Shown: positions 17,532-25,886 of the stretch, piece by piece
Layout: each line of letters opens with the position of its first letter
How positions within the stretch are numbered: position 1 is the first letter of the stretch
DNA from: Lagierella sp.
GTDB lineage: Bacteria; Bacillota; Clostridia; Tissierellales; Peptoniphilaceae
Assembly (NCBI RefSeq): GCF_029983815.1
Contig: NZ_JASBYU010000016.1
Coordinates: forward strand, 1-36,780
DNA length: 36,780 bases
Reading direction: 5' to 3'
Translations under genes and position numbers: made by a program
Notes under the pieces: generated by a model
Told to the model about the DNA's origin: nothing
Seen by the model: the letters and a program-made list of their open reading frames with translations, nothing else
Database searches by the model: none

Positions 17532-17564
17532 TGTGATGACATGGGGGGGGTAGATTGTTATAAT
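17532..17564 (+). promoter_or_regulatory. Promoter of the ABC exporter with shared TGTGATGACATGG element
   Basis: ATGACA (17536-17541), a 17-base spacer and a perfect TATAAT (17559-17564). The -35 is embedded in TGTGATGACATGG (17532-17544), which matches 12 of 13 bases at 28125-28137 beside the paralogous regulator. The spacer contains a run of eight G. The rest of the 270-base intergenic region holds the leftward regulator promoter (TATTATAATG, complement of 17441-17450) and nothing else clear. Confidence 0.6.
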
Positions 17565-17682
17565 AATATTGATGATTCTAAATTTGCTTTACTTAAGGAA
17601 AAACTATTGGAAATTTTTTCTTCGTAAAGTGAATATGGTATGATTACAAAACGTTATTACAATAATAAATAAGAGGTGGAAT

Positions 17683-19323
17683 ATGAAAGAAATAATCAAA
17701 TCAAAAAAAGTCAGTCTTTTTCTCTGTGGTTTAGCCTTTGCTGGGGAAATTATTGGAGAAATAGCTTGGTCTTTTCTTTTTAAAATCGTTTTCGACATTG
17801 TAAGTGGCGACAGCACCTTGAAATTTTCTCATGTTATCTTTTTTGCGGTCATAATAACTGCAGGTAGGGCTATTTTAACGATTATTAGTGAGACTACAAT
17901 GGAAAAAACTACTATTGACATTATAAAGGAATATAAGAATAGGCTGCTGAACAAATACATAGACACCGATAGTGGAAGAACTTCTTCAGAAGTTTTAAAT
18001 TTAGTTACCCATAGTGCAACAGAGGTAGAGCAATTATACGTTAGACCCTATCTTTTAATTTTGAAAAATGTGATATTTTTTGTAGGTTCTCTCTGTGCAA
18101 TATTTTATATGAAAAAGATGATTGTCTTGATAGTTCTTGGACTTTCCTGGTTACCACTAGTTGTTCCAAAGCTTTTAGGAAAGAAAAACAAAGAAAAGAG
18201 ATCTACGTCTGTTAAACAAAATGAGTACTATATTTCTAAAATTAAGGAAATTACTGAAGGTTTTGACATTATAAAAGCATTTCATATCGAGTCTAAGGTC
18301 AAGAAACTTGCAAAAAAAGAAAATGAAATCAATGAAAAAGTTAGGTACAACGCCAACTCCTATCAGATTTTTGTAAACAATATGGCGGGCATGGTAAGTG
18401 TGGGTGTTTTTATGGCCATGGAACTTATTAACGCAGGCTTAGTAATCAAAGGGTATTTAACTATTGGTCTGATGATGGCAATCACTCAAATCTTTAATTA
18501 TGTTTCCATTCCCATTCAAATGATTCCACAATTTTGGGGACAGATGAAGGGGATTGAAGGTAAGATTTTAGAAAATGATGAGTTTTTAAAGTTAAAGTGG
18601 GAAGATAAGGGAACTAAAAACTTTAACTTAAAGGACAATATTGAAATTAGAGACCTTTCCTTTAGCTATGGAGACAAGAAGGTGCTTTCGAATTTGAATA
18701 TGGATATCAATAGAGGAGAGAAGATTGCTGTAGTTGGAGAGTCTGGTTCTGGGAAATCGACTTTGGCAAAGATTCTCCTAAAGAGGTTAAGGGACTATTC
18801 TGGAGAAATCCATGTGGATAACAATGACTACAATAGTATTTCGATTGAGGACTTTTATAAAAAGGTTTCTCCTGTTTCTCAAGATGTATTTTTATTTAAT
18901 GACACTTTAAAGGAAAATATTGCCCTCTATTCCAATGCCGATGAGGCTAAAGTCAATAAGGCCATTGAAGATGCAGGACTTGTTCCTGTGGTTCAGGGTC
19001 TAAAAGACGGGGTCAATACTTTGCTTGGAGAATATGGTGTCGGACTTTCTGGCGGAGAAAAACAAAGGGTATCCATTGCCAGATGTCTAATAAAGGACTC
19101 CCAATTTATTGTAATGGATGAAGCTACTTCTGCCCTTGATAAAGTCAATGCAAGGAATATTGAAAAACTTTTATTGGGCCTTCCTCAAACGGTTCTAGTC
19201 ATTACACATAGGATTGACCCTGAAATCTTAAGACAGTATGACAGGATATACGTTTTAAGGGAAGGGGAGATAATTGAAAGTGGTAGATTTGAAGAACTAA
19301 AGTATTTTGCAAATGAAAAGTAA
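17683..19323 (+). CDS. ABC exporter, half-size
   Basis: A 546-residue fusion of a six-helix membrane domain (about 1-310) and an ATPase. GESGSGKST begins at about residue 352, the LSGGEKQR signature at about 456, Walker B is FIVMDEATSALD, and VITHRID gives the switch histidine. No C39 peptidase domain is present. The ribosome-binding site is AGAGGTG. It is the only gene between its promoter and a UUCG terminator, so it should act as a homodimer. A divergent HTH/TPR-like regulator with a shared promoter region suggests export of a signalling or antimicrobial peptide, or resistance to one; the substrate is not evident. Confidence 0.85.
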   Translation: MKEIIKSKKVSLFLCGLAFAGEIIGEIAWSFLFKIVFDIVSGDSTLKFSHVIFFAVIITAGRAILTIISETTMEKTTIDIIKEYKNRLLNKYIDTDSGRTSSEVLNLVTHSATEVEQLYVRPYLLILKNVIFFVGSLCAIFYMKKMIVLIVLGLSWLPLVVPKLLGKKNKEKRSTSVKQNEYYISKIKEITEGFDIIKAFHIESKVKKLAKKENEINEKVRYNANSYQIFVNNMAGMVSVGVFMAMELINAGLVIKGYLTIGLMMAITQIFNYVSIPIQMIPQFWGQMKGIEGKILENDEFLKLKWEDKGTKNFNLKDNIEIRDLSFSYGDKKVLSNLNMDINRGEKIAVVGESGSGKSTLAKILLKRLRDYSGEIHVDNNDYNSISIEDFYKKVSPVSQDVFLFNDTLKENIALYSNADEAKVNKAIEDAGLVPVVQGLKDGVNTLLGEYGVGLSGGEKQRVSIARCLIKDSQFIVMDEATSALDKVNARNIEKLLLGLPQTVLVITHRIDPEILRQYDRIYVLREGEIIESGRFEELKYFANEK

Positions 19324-19336
19324 AAAGTTAATGTCA

Positions 19337-19358
19337 AGAGGGCTTCGGCCCTCTTTAT
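19337..19358 (+). terminator. Intrinsic terminator with UUCG loop
   Basis: AGAGGGC (19337-19343), loop TTCG, GCCCTCT (19348-19354), then T-rich sequence: a very stable tetraloop hairpin closing the exporter gene. Confidence 0.9.
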
Positions 19359-19445
19359 TATATTGTGAGAAGTTAAATTTAACCGATAGGATATTTTCTT
19401 TCGTACCTTACTGAAGACCACAATTTTCAACTTGACCACAGCATA

Positions 19446-19454
19446 TGTTATAAT
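19446..19454 (+). promoter_or_regulatory. Extended -10 promoter of dnaX
   Basis: TGTTATAAT (19446-19454) is an extended -10 with a perfect TATAAT, 21 bases before dnaX. The -35 region is weak, as is usual for extended -10 promoters. Confidence 0.6.
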
Positions 19455-19474
19455 AAAATCTATGTGGAGGAGTT

Positions 19475-21112
19475 ATGAGAAAGGCGATTTATAGAGAGTA
19501 TAGACCAAAGACCTTTGACCAAGTACTAGGTCAGGATCAGGTTACTCAAGTTTTAAAAAACCAGGTTAAAAACAATTTAATATCCCATGCCTATATCTTT
19601 TCAGGAACTAGAGGTACTGGAAAGACCAGTTGTGCCAAGATTTTGGCAAGGGCAATCAACTGTTTAAATCCACAGGATGGTTCTCCTTGTAATAAATGTG
19701 AAAACTGTAAGAGGATTTTAAGTGAGGAGAGTTTTGACATTGTGGAGATGGATGCTGCTTCCAATAGGCGAATAGAAGACATTAGAAATTTAAGGGATAA
19801 GGTTATTTTTCCTCCGGCTAATTTAAAGTACAAGGTCTATATCATAGACGAGGCCCATATGATTACCAACGAGGGTTTCAATGCCCTTTTAAAGATTATG
19901 GAGGAGCCTCCAAAGCATCTTGTTTTTATTTTAGCTACTACTGAAATTGAAAAGATTCCTCAGACAATTCTCTCACGTTGTCAAAGGTTTGAGTTCAATA
20001 GGATGGACTCTAAGTATATCATTGAAAATATAAAGATGATAACAGATGACTTAGGGGTTCGTATTGACGATGAGTCTCTTTTTGAACTGGCAAATGAAGC
20101 CGATGGGGCAATGAGAGACGCCCTTAGCAACTTGGACAGGGTTTTGTCACTGGGTAAAAAAGAGATTACCATTGAAGATCTAATAGTTGATTTGGGACTT
20201 GCTGATAAGCGAAAGATTTTTTATTTGGTGGACAAGTTATTGGAAGACGACTATGGCAAGTCTTTGAAAATATTTAGAGACTTGACAAAGGACAAGGTAA
20301 TAGGTGGTATATTTAAAGATTTGCAGGTTCACTTTAGAAACCTGCTATATACTAAGGAGGGTCTTTTAGACTTTGTGGAAGAAACCGACGGGTACAAAAA
20401 GCTATTACAGGGTCAGTCTGAAAAGGCTTCAACCAATAGAATTGTGGAAAGTTTAAATATTTTGTTAGAATATGATATAAAGCTAAAAAACACACAAAAT
20501 CCAACTATCTTAGGGGAACTTTTAATTGGAAGGTTAATAGACTACTATGAGCCTAAGGAGGAAAGTTCTAAAATAAAATACCTAATGGACAAGGTTGAGG
20601 CTTTAGAGAAAAAGGTAGTTGAGTTAAAAAATAGACCAGTTTATGTAAATGATAATAGAGAAAAAACTGTAGAAACTTCTAAGCCGCAAGTTTATGATTC
20701 CATAGAGGAAATAAAAGAAGATGAGGATTTTCAGGAAGAGTCCAATACTAGTGATGAAACTTTAGAAGAAGCTTCAGAAGACCCTATTAAATACAAAGAG
20801 ATTGATAATTGGGATGAGATTTTGGATAATATTCCTGGTAAGATGTTAAATAACTTTGTGAACTCTGCGACCCATAAGTTTGTGGATAAAGACAGGGTGT
20901 CCATACTTTTTAGAACTAGGGATGCCCGAATGGAACTGGTCTTTAAACAAAGGGATGTGGTGGACCAGGCGGTGAAGAAGGTTCTAGGCGATGACTTTGA
21001 AACCTTTATTGGACTGGAAAGCGACTATGAGGACCTGGCGAAGGAGAGAAGACAAAAGAGTTTAAAAAAACTAAAGGAAGTCTTTGGTGAAGATAAAATA
21101 GATATAATATAG
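19475..21112 (+). CDS. dnaX: DNA polymerase III subunit gamma/tau
   Basis: The clamp-loader ATPase that organises the replisome. Of 545 residues, the first 370 or so are the conserved AAA+ part: YREYRPKTFDQVLGQ, Walker A GTRGTGKT at 44-51, a zinc knuckle (CLNPQDGSPCNKCENC), Walker B IIDEAHM, and the sensor ATTEIEKIP with the SRC arginine finger region. A charged, acidic linker (about 380-440) leads to a C-terminal domain typical of tau. It heads the dnaX-ybaB-recR operon, with 9 bases to ybaB. The gene order is the common Firmicute one. I did not find the small signal-recognition-particle RNA that often precedes dnaX. Confidence 0.95.
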   Translation: MRKAIYREYRPKTFDQVLGQDQVTQVLKNQVKNNLISHAYIFSGTRGTGKTSCAKILARAINCLNPQDGSPCNKCENCKRILSEESFDIVEMDAASNRRIEDIRNLRDKVIFPPANLKYKVYIIDEAHMITNEGFNALLKIMEEPPKHLVFILATTEIEKIPQTILSRCQRFEFNRMDSKYIIENIKMITDDLGVRIDDESLFELANEADGAMRDALSNLDRVLSLGKKEITIEDLIVDLGLADKRKIFYLVDKLLEDDYGKSLKIFRDLTKDKVIGGIFKDLQVHFRNLLYTKEGLLDFVEETDGYKKLLQGQSEKASTNRIVESLNILLEYDIKLKNTQNPTILGELLIGRLIDYYEPKEESSKIKYLMDKVEALEKKVVELKNRPVYVNDNREKTVETSKPQVYDSIEEIKEDEDFQEESNTSDETLEEASEDPIKYKEIDNWDEILDNIPGKMLNNFVNSATHKFVDKDRVSILFRTRDARMELVFKQRDVVDQAVKKVLGDDFETFIGLESDYEDLAKERRQKSLKKLKEVFGEDKIDII

Positions 21113-21121
21113 GAGGATACG

Positions 21122-21466
21122 ATGGCAAGAAAAGGTGGATTTCAAAGGGGCGGAATGCCTAATATGAACAATATGATGAAACAGATGCAAAAGATGCAAA
21201 AGGATATGCAAGAGGCTCAAGAAAAAATTGAGGAAACGGAATTTACGGCATCTGCAGGTGGTGGAAGTATTGAGGTTACTGTTAATGGGAAAAGGGAAGT
21301 TGTCGGCGTAAAACTTGACCCAGAGGTGGTTGATCCAGAGGATGTGGAGATGCTACAGGACTTGCTGATGGTTGCAGTAAACGACGCTTTGAACCAAGTG
21401 AATGAAGAGACTGAAAAGTCTATGGGTAAATTTACCGGAGGTATGAATATTCCGGGATTGTTTTAG
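21122..21466 (+). CDS. Nucleoid-associated protein, YbaB/EbfC family
   Basis: A 114-residue DNA-binding protein of the YbaB/EbfC family: a Met- and Gln-rich N-terminal coil (NMNNMMKQMQKMQKDMQEAQ), then the conserved beta region EFTASAGGGSIEVTVNGKREV and the LQDLLMVAVNDALNQV helix. Family members form tweezer-like dimers on DNA and are nearly always encoded between dnaX and recR, as here (9-base gap upstream, 8-base gap downstream). The ribosome-binding site AGGAGG overlaps the dnaX end. Confidence 0.93.
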   Translation: MARKGGFQRGGMPNMNNMMKQMQKMQKDMQEAQEKIEETEFTASAGGGSIEVTVNGKREVVGVKLDPEVVDPEDVEMLQDLLMVAVNDALNQVNEETEKSMGKFTGGMNIPGLF

Positions 21467-21474
21467 GTGATTAA

Positions 21475-22074
21475 ATGGCATTATATCCAAAATCCATGGA
21501 AGAGTTGATACTAAAACTGTCATCTCTTCCTACTATTGGCAGAAAATCTGCCAGACGTTTGGCTTTTAAAATTGTGGAGATGGACGAAGGGGATGTTGAA
21601 AGTTTGGCTCAAGCTCTCCTGGCGGTAAAAGAGAAGATAAAACCTTGTAGAGTTTGTGGTAACATAACCGATGAAGAGGTTTGTAGCATCTGTAGTGATG
21701 AAAATAGAGATAGGTCTACAATAATAGTGGTGGAAGACAGTTCCAACATAATCTCTTTGGAAAAGGCAAGGGAATATAGGGGACTATATCATGTTCTTGG
21801 AGGACTTGCTTCTCCAAGAAATGAAGTGGGACCAGAAGAACTTAATATCGACACTTTGATAGACAGGGTAAAGACGGGAGAAGTCAAAGAGGTAATACTT
21901 TCCCTATCATCTACTACAGATGGAGAGTTTACTTCAAATCTTATATCTGAAATCCTAAGGCCATACGATATAAAGATAAGTAAAATAGCCCAGGGAATAC
22001 CGATTGGGGTGAGTTTGGACTATTTTGATGAAATGTCAATATATAGAGCAATAGAGGAGAGACGGGAGATTTAG
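21475..22074 (+). CDS. recR: Recombination protein RecR
   Basis: The 199-residue RecR works with RecF and RecO to load RecA at gapped DNA. Domains in order: helix-hairpin-helix (LSSLPTIGRKSARRLAF), a four-cysteine zinc finger (CRVCGNITDEEVCSIC), a Toprim domain beginning IIVVEDSSNIISLEK with HVLGGLASPR, and the C-terminal AQGIPIGVSLDYFDEMS. It is the last gene of the dnaX operon; its final codons form part of a terminator hairpin. Confidence 0.95.
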   Translation: MALYPKSMEELILKLSSLPTIGRKSARRLAFKIVEMDEGDVESLAQALLAVKEKIKPCRVCGNITDEEVCSICSDENRDRSTIIVVEDSSNIISLEKAREYRGLYHVLGGLASPRNEVGPEELNIDTLIDRVKTGEVKEVILSLSSTTDGEFTSNLISEILRPYDIKISKIAQGIPIGVSLDYFDEMSIYRAIEERREI

Positions 22075-22085
22075 TCTCTCTTTTG
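22057..22085 (+). terminator. Terminator at the end of recR
   Basis: GAGAGAC (22057-22063) pairs with GTCTCTC (22074-22080), followed by TTTT. The left arm is coding and the stop codon lies in the loop. Confidence 0.8.
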
Positions 22086-22181
22086 TAATATCCAATATGT
22101 AATAGGGTGTATTAGTAAAACTAGAATTTATCACGATAAAGTAACAAATAAGAGGAAAATATTAGGAAAACGTAAAGATGG

Positions 22182-22210
22182 TTGACAAAAATATTTAGAA
22201 ATGATATATA
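22182..22210 (+). promoter_or_regulatory. Promoter of the heterodimeric ABC exporter
   Basis: TTGACA (22182-22187), exactly 17 bases, then TATATA (22205-22210). It is the only good promoter in the gap and implies an unusually long leader of about 260 bases before the first gene at 22477. Confidence 0.65.
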
Positions 22211-22476
22211 TTTACATATCAAAAGGAAATCTGTTAAAAATTGAAAGATTCAAGAGAATTCATTAATTGTGTAATAAATGGTAGAGGTATTTTTTTAGTA
22301 CTTAGTTGATATTTGCTTTTAAAGATCATTTCACGGGTTGCTATGATCTAGGAAACTAGGAAAAGGTTTATGATTAAAGTATCATCTATTTAATTGATCT
22401 TCGTTTGTCTTAAACAAAATAATATCAAAAGACTTAACAATTATAATATTTAATATAAAGAGGGAGGTAATTCTAA
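22211..22476 (+). other. Long leader with hairpins and a possible tiny open frame
   Basis: Hairpins AGATCAT/ATGATCT (22323-22329 with 22343-22349) and CTAG-GAAA-CTAG (22348-22359) are visible. They overlap by two bases, so they may alternate. A 22-codon frame starts at TTG 22241, 13 bases after AAAAGGA, and ends at 22309; its product ends in a hydrophobic GRGIFLVLS. It could be a leader peptide. I recognise no known riboswitch. Confidence 0.35.
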
Positions 22477-24138
22477 GTGGAGAAAATTAAGTATAAATTT
22501 GTCGATATTTTAATTTTTTCATTGCTATGTGTTGTTTCCAATTATTTAACGATAAAACTTTCCTATTTCTCAGGAAACATTATCAACAAAATCTATGATA
22601 AAACACTTATGAATAATCTAGGGTTATTTGTTTTGGGTTTGATTTTATTTATTATTCTTGCTATGGCTTTTGCTACTATAAAGAACTCTTATAGACAATA
22701 TTTGGTTGGAAACAAAATCGAAGATTATAGAACTATTCTATATAGGAAAATCATGGAGAAAAAACTTAATGTTTTTACTAAAAATTCTCCCTCCTATTAT
22801 CATAATTTATTATATAGTGACGGGGAGAGTTTGAGATGGGATTATTTCAATTCACAATTAGTGATTTTGGATAGTGTAATTTTATTATTAGGAGCGACAT
22901 TTTATATAACAAAGATACACTACATATTTTTCGTTATAGCTTTACTTTCTACTTTCATCCCTTATTTTGTTCCGAAGCTTTATGAGGGTGCGATGGATAG
23001 ACAAAGGGTAACAAATTCTAAAGCTTGTGAAGACTATATGGCCTTTGTAAAGGAAGGAGTGCTGGGGATTGAAACTATTAGAGACTATCATATAGAGGAA
23101 GATATCTTAGGAGAATTTTCTAAGTATAATAGAAATGTTTTAAAAACGGGAAATAAACTTTCAGATATCCAAAACTTGATAGTAGCTTCCTCAATATTTT
23201 CAGGGTTTTTAATGTATGCTGTCGTGCTATCTAGTGGTGTATTTTTGTATAGTAAAGGACTTATCACCATCGGTGCAATCTTAGTTGCTTCTCAATTGAC
23301 CAATAATGTGAAATCTCCTACAATTGCAATTATCAATAATAAGATTTATATGAACTCTACTAAATCCTTAAGAAAAAAATTTCATGGTGAATTGGTATCT
23401 GAAAAACAAGAAGAGACCAGTATGGGTTTAAGTTTTAATAAAAGCCTTATTATAGAGAATTTAAACTTTTCCTATAATGGTATTGATAACGTTTTAAAAG
23501 ATATCAACTTAGTGATTGAAAAAAACAAGAAATATTTGATAATTGGTGAAAGTGGAAGCGGGAAATCAACTTTTTTGAAGATTTTGATGAAATGGATAGA
23601 CGATTATTCTGGTAGTATATTCATAGATGATAAAAATATAGATTCATTTTCAATGAAACAGTGGAATACTGAATTTGTACCAGTGCTTCAAGAGACTTAT
23701 ATATTTGAAAAATCCTTAAGCTTCAACATTGCTCTTGGGGATGATTATGATGCTTATAGACTGGATAAAGCTATAAAGTTGTCTGGACTTTCTAATTTTG
23801 TTCTTAATCTAAGTAATGGGAAAGATACGATAATAAACGAATCTGCTTCAAATATTTCTGGAGGGGAAAGAAAGAGGTTGGGCATTGCTAGAGCTTTGTA
23901 TAGAGAAGGAAATGTTTTGTTAGTAGACGAGCCTTTTTCTTCTTTAGATAAAAGGACACAAGATCAGATTGAGGAAATGTTATTGAGTCTTACAGATAAG
24001 ACTATCTTGAACATAAGTCATAACTATGATGAAAAACTTATGAAAAAATATGATTATATAATTCGTTTTAATGAAGGTAAGGTAAATGTTTATAATGCTA
24101 AAGATTATTTGTTGAATGGAGATGGTAATAATGAATAG
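22477..24138 (+). CDS. ABC exporter half A of a heterodimer
   Basis: A 553-residue exporter half starting at GTG 22477, with AGGGAGG at 22461-22467. The membrane domain (about 1-300, opening with two strongly hydrophobic segments) is followed by an ATPase: GESGSGKST from about residue 357, ISGGERKR as signature, LLVDEPFSSLD as Walker B with the catalytic Glu, and NISHNYDEK with the switch His. It overlaps the next exporter gene by eight bases, so the two halves are translationally coupled and very likely form one transporter. Substrate unknown; there is no peptidase domain. Transcription starts from a consensus promoter after the dnaX operon terminator. Confidence 0.87.
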   Translation: MEKIKYKFVDILIFSLLCVVSNYLTIKLSYFSGNIINKIYDKTLMNNLGLFVLGLILFIILAMAFATIKNSYRQYLVGNKIEDYRTILYRKIMEKKLNVFTKNSPSYYHNLLYSDGESLRWDYFNSQLVILDSVILLLGATFYITKIHYIFFVIALLSTFIPYFVPKLYEGAMDRQRVTNSKACEDYMAFVKEGVLGIETIRDYHIEEDILGEFSKYNRNVLKTGNKLSDIQNLIVASSIFSGFLMYAVVLSSGVFLYSKGLITIGAILVASQLTNNVKSPTIAIINNKIYMNSTKSLRKKFHGELVSEKQEETSMGLSFNKSLIIENLNFSYNGIDNVLKDINLVIEKNKKYLIIGESGSGKSTFLKILMKWIDDYSGSIFIDDKNIDSFSMKQWNTEFVPVLQETYIFEKSLSFNIALGDDYDAYRLDKAIKLSGLSNFVLNLSNGKDTIINESASNISGGERKRLGIARALYREGNVLLVDEPFSSLDKRTQDQIEEMLLSLTDKTILNISHNYDEKLMKKYDYIIRFNEGKVNVYNAKDYLLNGDGNNE

Positions 24139-25750
24139 GGTGAAATTTAGAGCAAAGTGGATTATCCTATCTATAATTGCCATATTCCTCTACACAGGAC
24201 TAAGCATTTATATGGCTTTTTCTCTTAAGGATATCCTAGATATAGTGGAGTCAAAAAATCTTACAATTTTTAGGCAGACTGTCATAAAATCCTTAGTAAT
24301 AATATTTCTTATGGCCTTTGCTTATTTTCTTAAGGCATTTATTTCAAGAAGATTTACAGCCTATGAACTAAAGGAAACATCAAAAATCATTTATTCTAAA
24401 TTATTAAAGTCTGGTGAAGTTATAAATTCAGGAGAAACAATTTCGTTACTTACAAATGATTTAAACTTGGCTATAACTTCAAAAGTGAATATGTTATTTT
24501 CTTTGATTGAAAATGGCTTATTGCTTGCTTTTGCTTTAATCAGCTTGTTTTATGTGGATGTTAAGGTTGCGTTTATGGTTTTATGTCTTTCTTTTCTTCT
24601 AACTTTATCACCAAAAGTTTTTAGTAAGGGACTGAGTAAAAGAAGACAAAAGCAGGTAGAAAAAATTGGCGATATGAACAACCAACTTTCCAATACATTG
24701 AATGGATTTGAAACTATAAAATCTTTTTCTGCTGAAGGTTTTATGATGAGGGCCACTTTCCCATTTATCCAAAGGGCTGAAAAGTATTTGTTTTTTTATA
24801 ATTTGTATTCACAGATTGCAAATAATACCCTTTTTGGATTGACCTTTATTAGTCAGATTCTTGTGATAATATATACAGCTGTGCTCATATTAAAGGGATA
24901 TTTGACCCTTGGAGCAATACTTCTAATAGGTCAACTCATGAACTTCGTACAAGAGCCGATTTCGACTCTTTTAAGTTCTAAAAATGAGTTAAATGCCAAT
25001 TCTGAGGTCTTTAAGAAACTGGAAGATATTAAAAATAGTGAAAGAAAGTATGGTACTACAGATAAAAACCATCTTGAAGAGTCTATAACTTTAGAAAATA
25101 TTGTCTTTTCTTATGGAAATCATGAGGTTTTTTCTAATTTAAATTTGAAATTTGAAAAAGGAAAAAAATACGCTATCTTGGGAAAATCGGGAGTGGGTAA
25201 AAGTACTTTGTTTAAATTGATTACAGGAGATCTAATTCCTACAAGGGGTGAAGTTTTGGTAGATGATATTAGAGTTTCAGATTTAAACAAAAATTCCATC
25301 AATAAAATTTTTCAAAAGGTTAGTCAAAACCTATTTACATTTGCCAAGTCCATCAAATACAATGTCTGTCTTTATGATGAGTATTCAGATGAAGAATATG
25401 AAAATGCTTTAAAAAATGCTCAAATCTACAATAAAATTGATAGTCTTCCAAATAAGAGTGAGACCATGTTTGAAGAGGCAAAAGTAAGTTTATCCGGAGG
25501 GGAAAGACAAAGGATACAAATCGCTAGAGCGCTTCTTAGGGACAGAGATGTTTTTTTATTTGATGAAATTACATCAAATTTGGATAAGGAAAAAGCTATT
25601 TCAATAGAAGAGACAATTAATAGATTGGACAAGACGGTTATTTCAATAAGACATAAACTAGATGAGAGTCTAAAAATTTACGATGAGATTATAATTTTAG
25701 AAAGTGGATCTGCGAAAAAGATTTTGTATGAGGAATTGGTAGGAATGTGA
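24131..25750 (+). CDS. ABC exporter half B of a heterodimer
   Basis: The partner of the preceding half, 539 residues from ATG 24131, chosen because GGAG at 24118-24121 is nine bases upstream and the start lies inside the previous gene's last codons (ATGAATAG overlap). The in-frame ATG 24116 precedes that site. The membrane domain spans about 1-300. The ATPase has GKSGVGKST near residue 351, an LSGGERQR signature, FLFDEITSNLD as Walker B and SIRHKLDE with the switch His. Both ATPase sites therefore look intact, unlike many heterodimers with one degenerate site. A very long perfect hairpin at 25812 ends the operon. Confidence 0.87.
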   Translation: MNRVKFRAKWIILSIIAIFLYTGLSIYMAFSLKDILDIVESKNLTIFRQTVIKSLVIIFLMAFAYFLKAFISRRFTAYELKETSKIIYSKLLKSGEVINSGETISLLTNDLNLAITSKVNMLFSLIENGLLLAFALISLFYVDVKVAFMVLCLSFLLTLSPKVFSKGLSKRRQKQVEKIGDMNNQLSNTLNGFETIKSFSAEGFMMRATFPFIQRAEKYLFFYNLYSQIANNTLFGLTFISQILVIIYTAVLILKGYLTLGAILLIGQLMNFVQEPISTLLSSKNELNANSEVFKKLEDIKNSERKYGTTDKNHLEESITLENIVFSYGNHEVFSNLNLKFEKGKKYAILGKSGVGKSTLFKLITGDLIPTRGEVLVDDIRVSDLNKNSINKIFQKVSQNLFTFAKSIKYNVCLYDEYSDEEYENALKNAQIYNKIDSLPNKSETMFEEAKVSLSGGERQRIQIARALLRDRDVFLFDEITSNLDKEKAISIEETINRLDKTVISIRHKLDESLKIYDEIIILESGSAKKILYEELVGM

Positions 25751-25811
25751 TGGATGTACTAGTTCTTCTGCGAAAAATTTAATAATACGTATTAAATTAT
25801 TAAAATTGAAC

Positions 25812-25864
25812 AAATATGGGCACCTTTTTCAAGTACAACTTGAAAAAGGTGCCCATATTTTTCT
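25812..25864 (+). terminator. Exceptionally long perfect hairpin terminator
   Basis: A 23-bp perfect inverted repeat (25812-25834 and 25838-25860) with only a 3-base loop is followed by TTTTTC. It ends the ABC exporter operon and lies 23 bases before the next reading frame. Both arms carry a five-T or five-A run, so the hairpin can work in either direction. Confidence 0.8.
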
Positions 25865-25886
25865 AATTAAGTTAGAAGGAAGCAAA

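Noticed and set aside
17541..17627. A 28-codon frame starting at the G-run (MGGVDCYNN...)
   Set aside because: It has no ribosome-binding site, the start lies inside the promoter, and the predicted transcript begins downstream of it.
25783..25794. A 12-bp palindrome TAATACGTATTA after the ABC exporter operon
   Set aside because: It is short, AT-rich, lies between a stop codon and a terminator, and has no gene to regulate.
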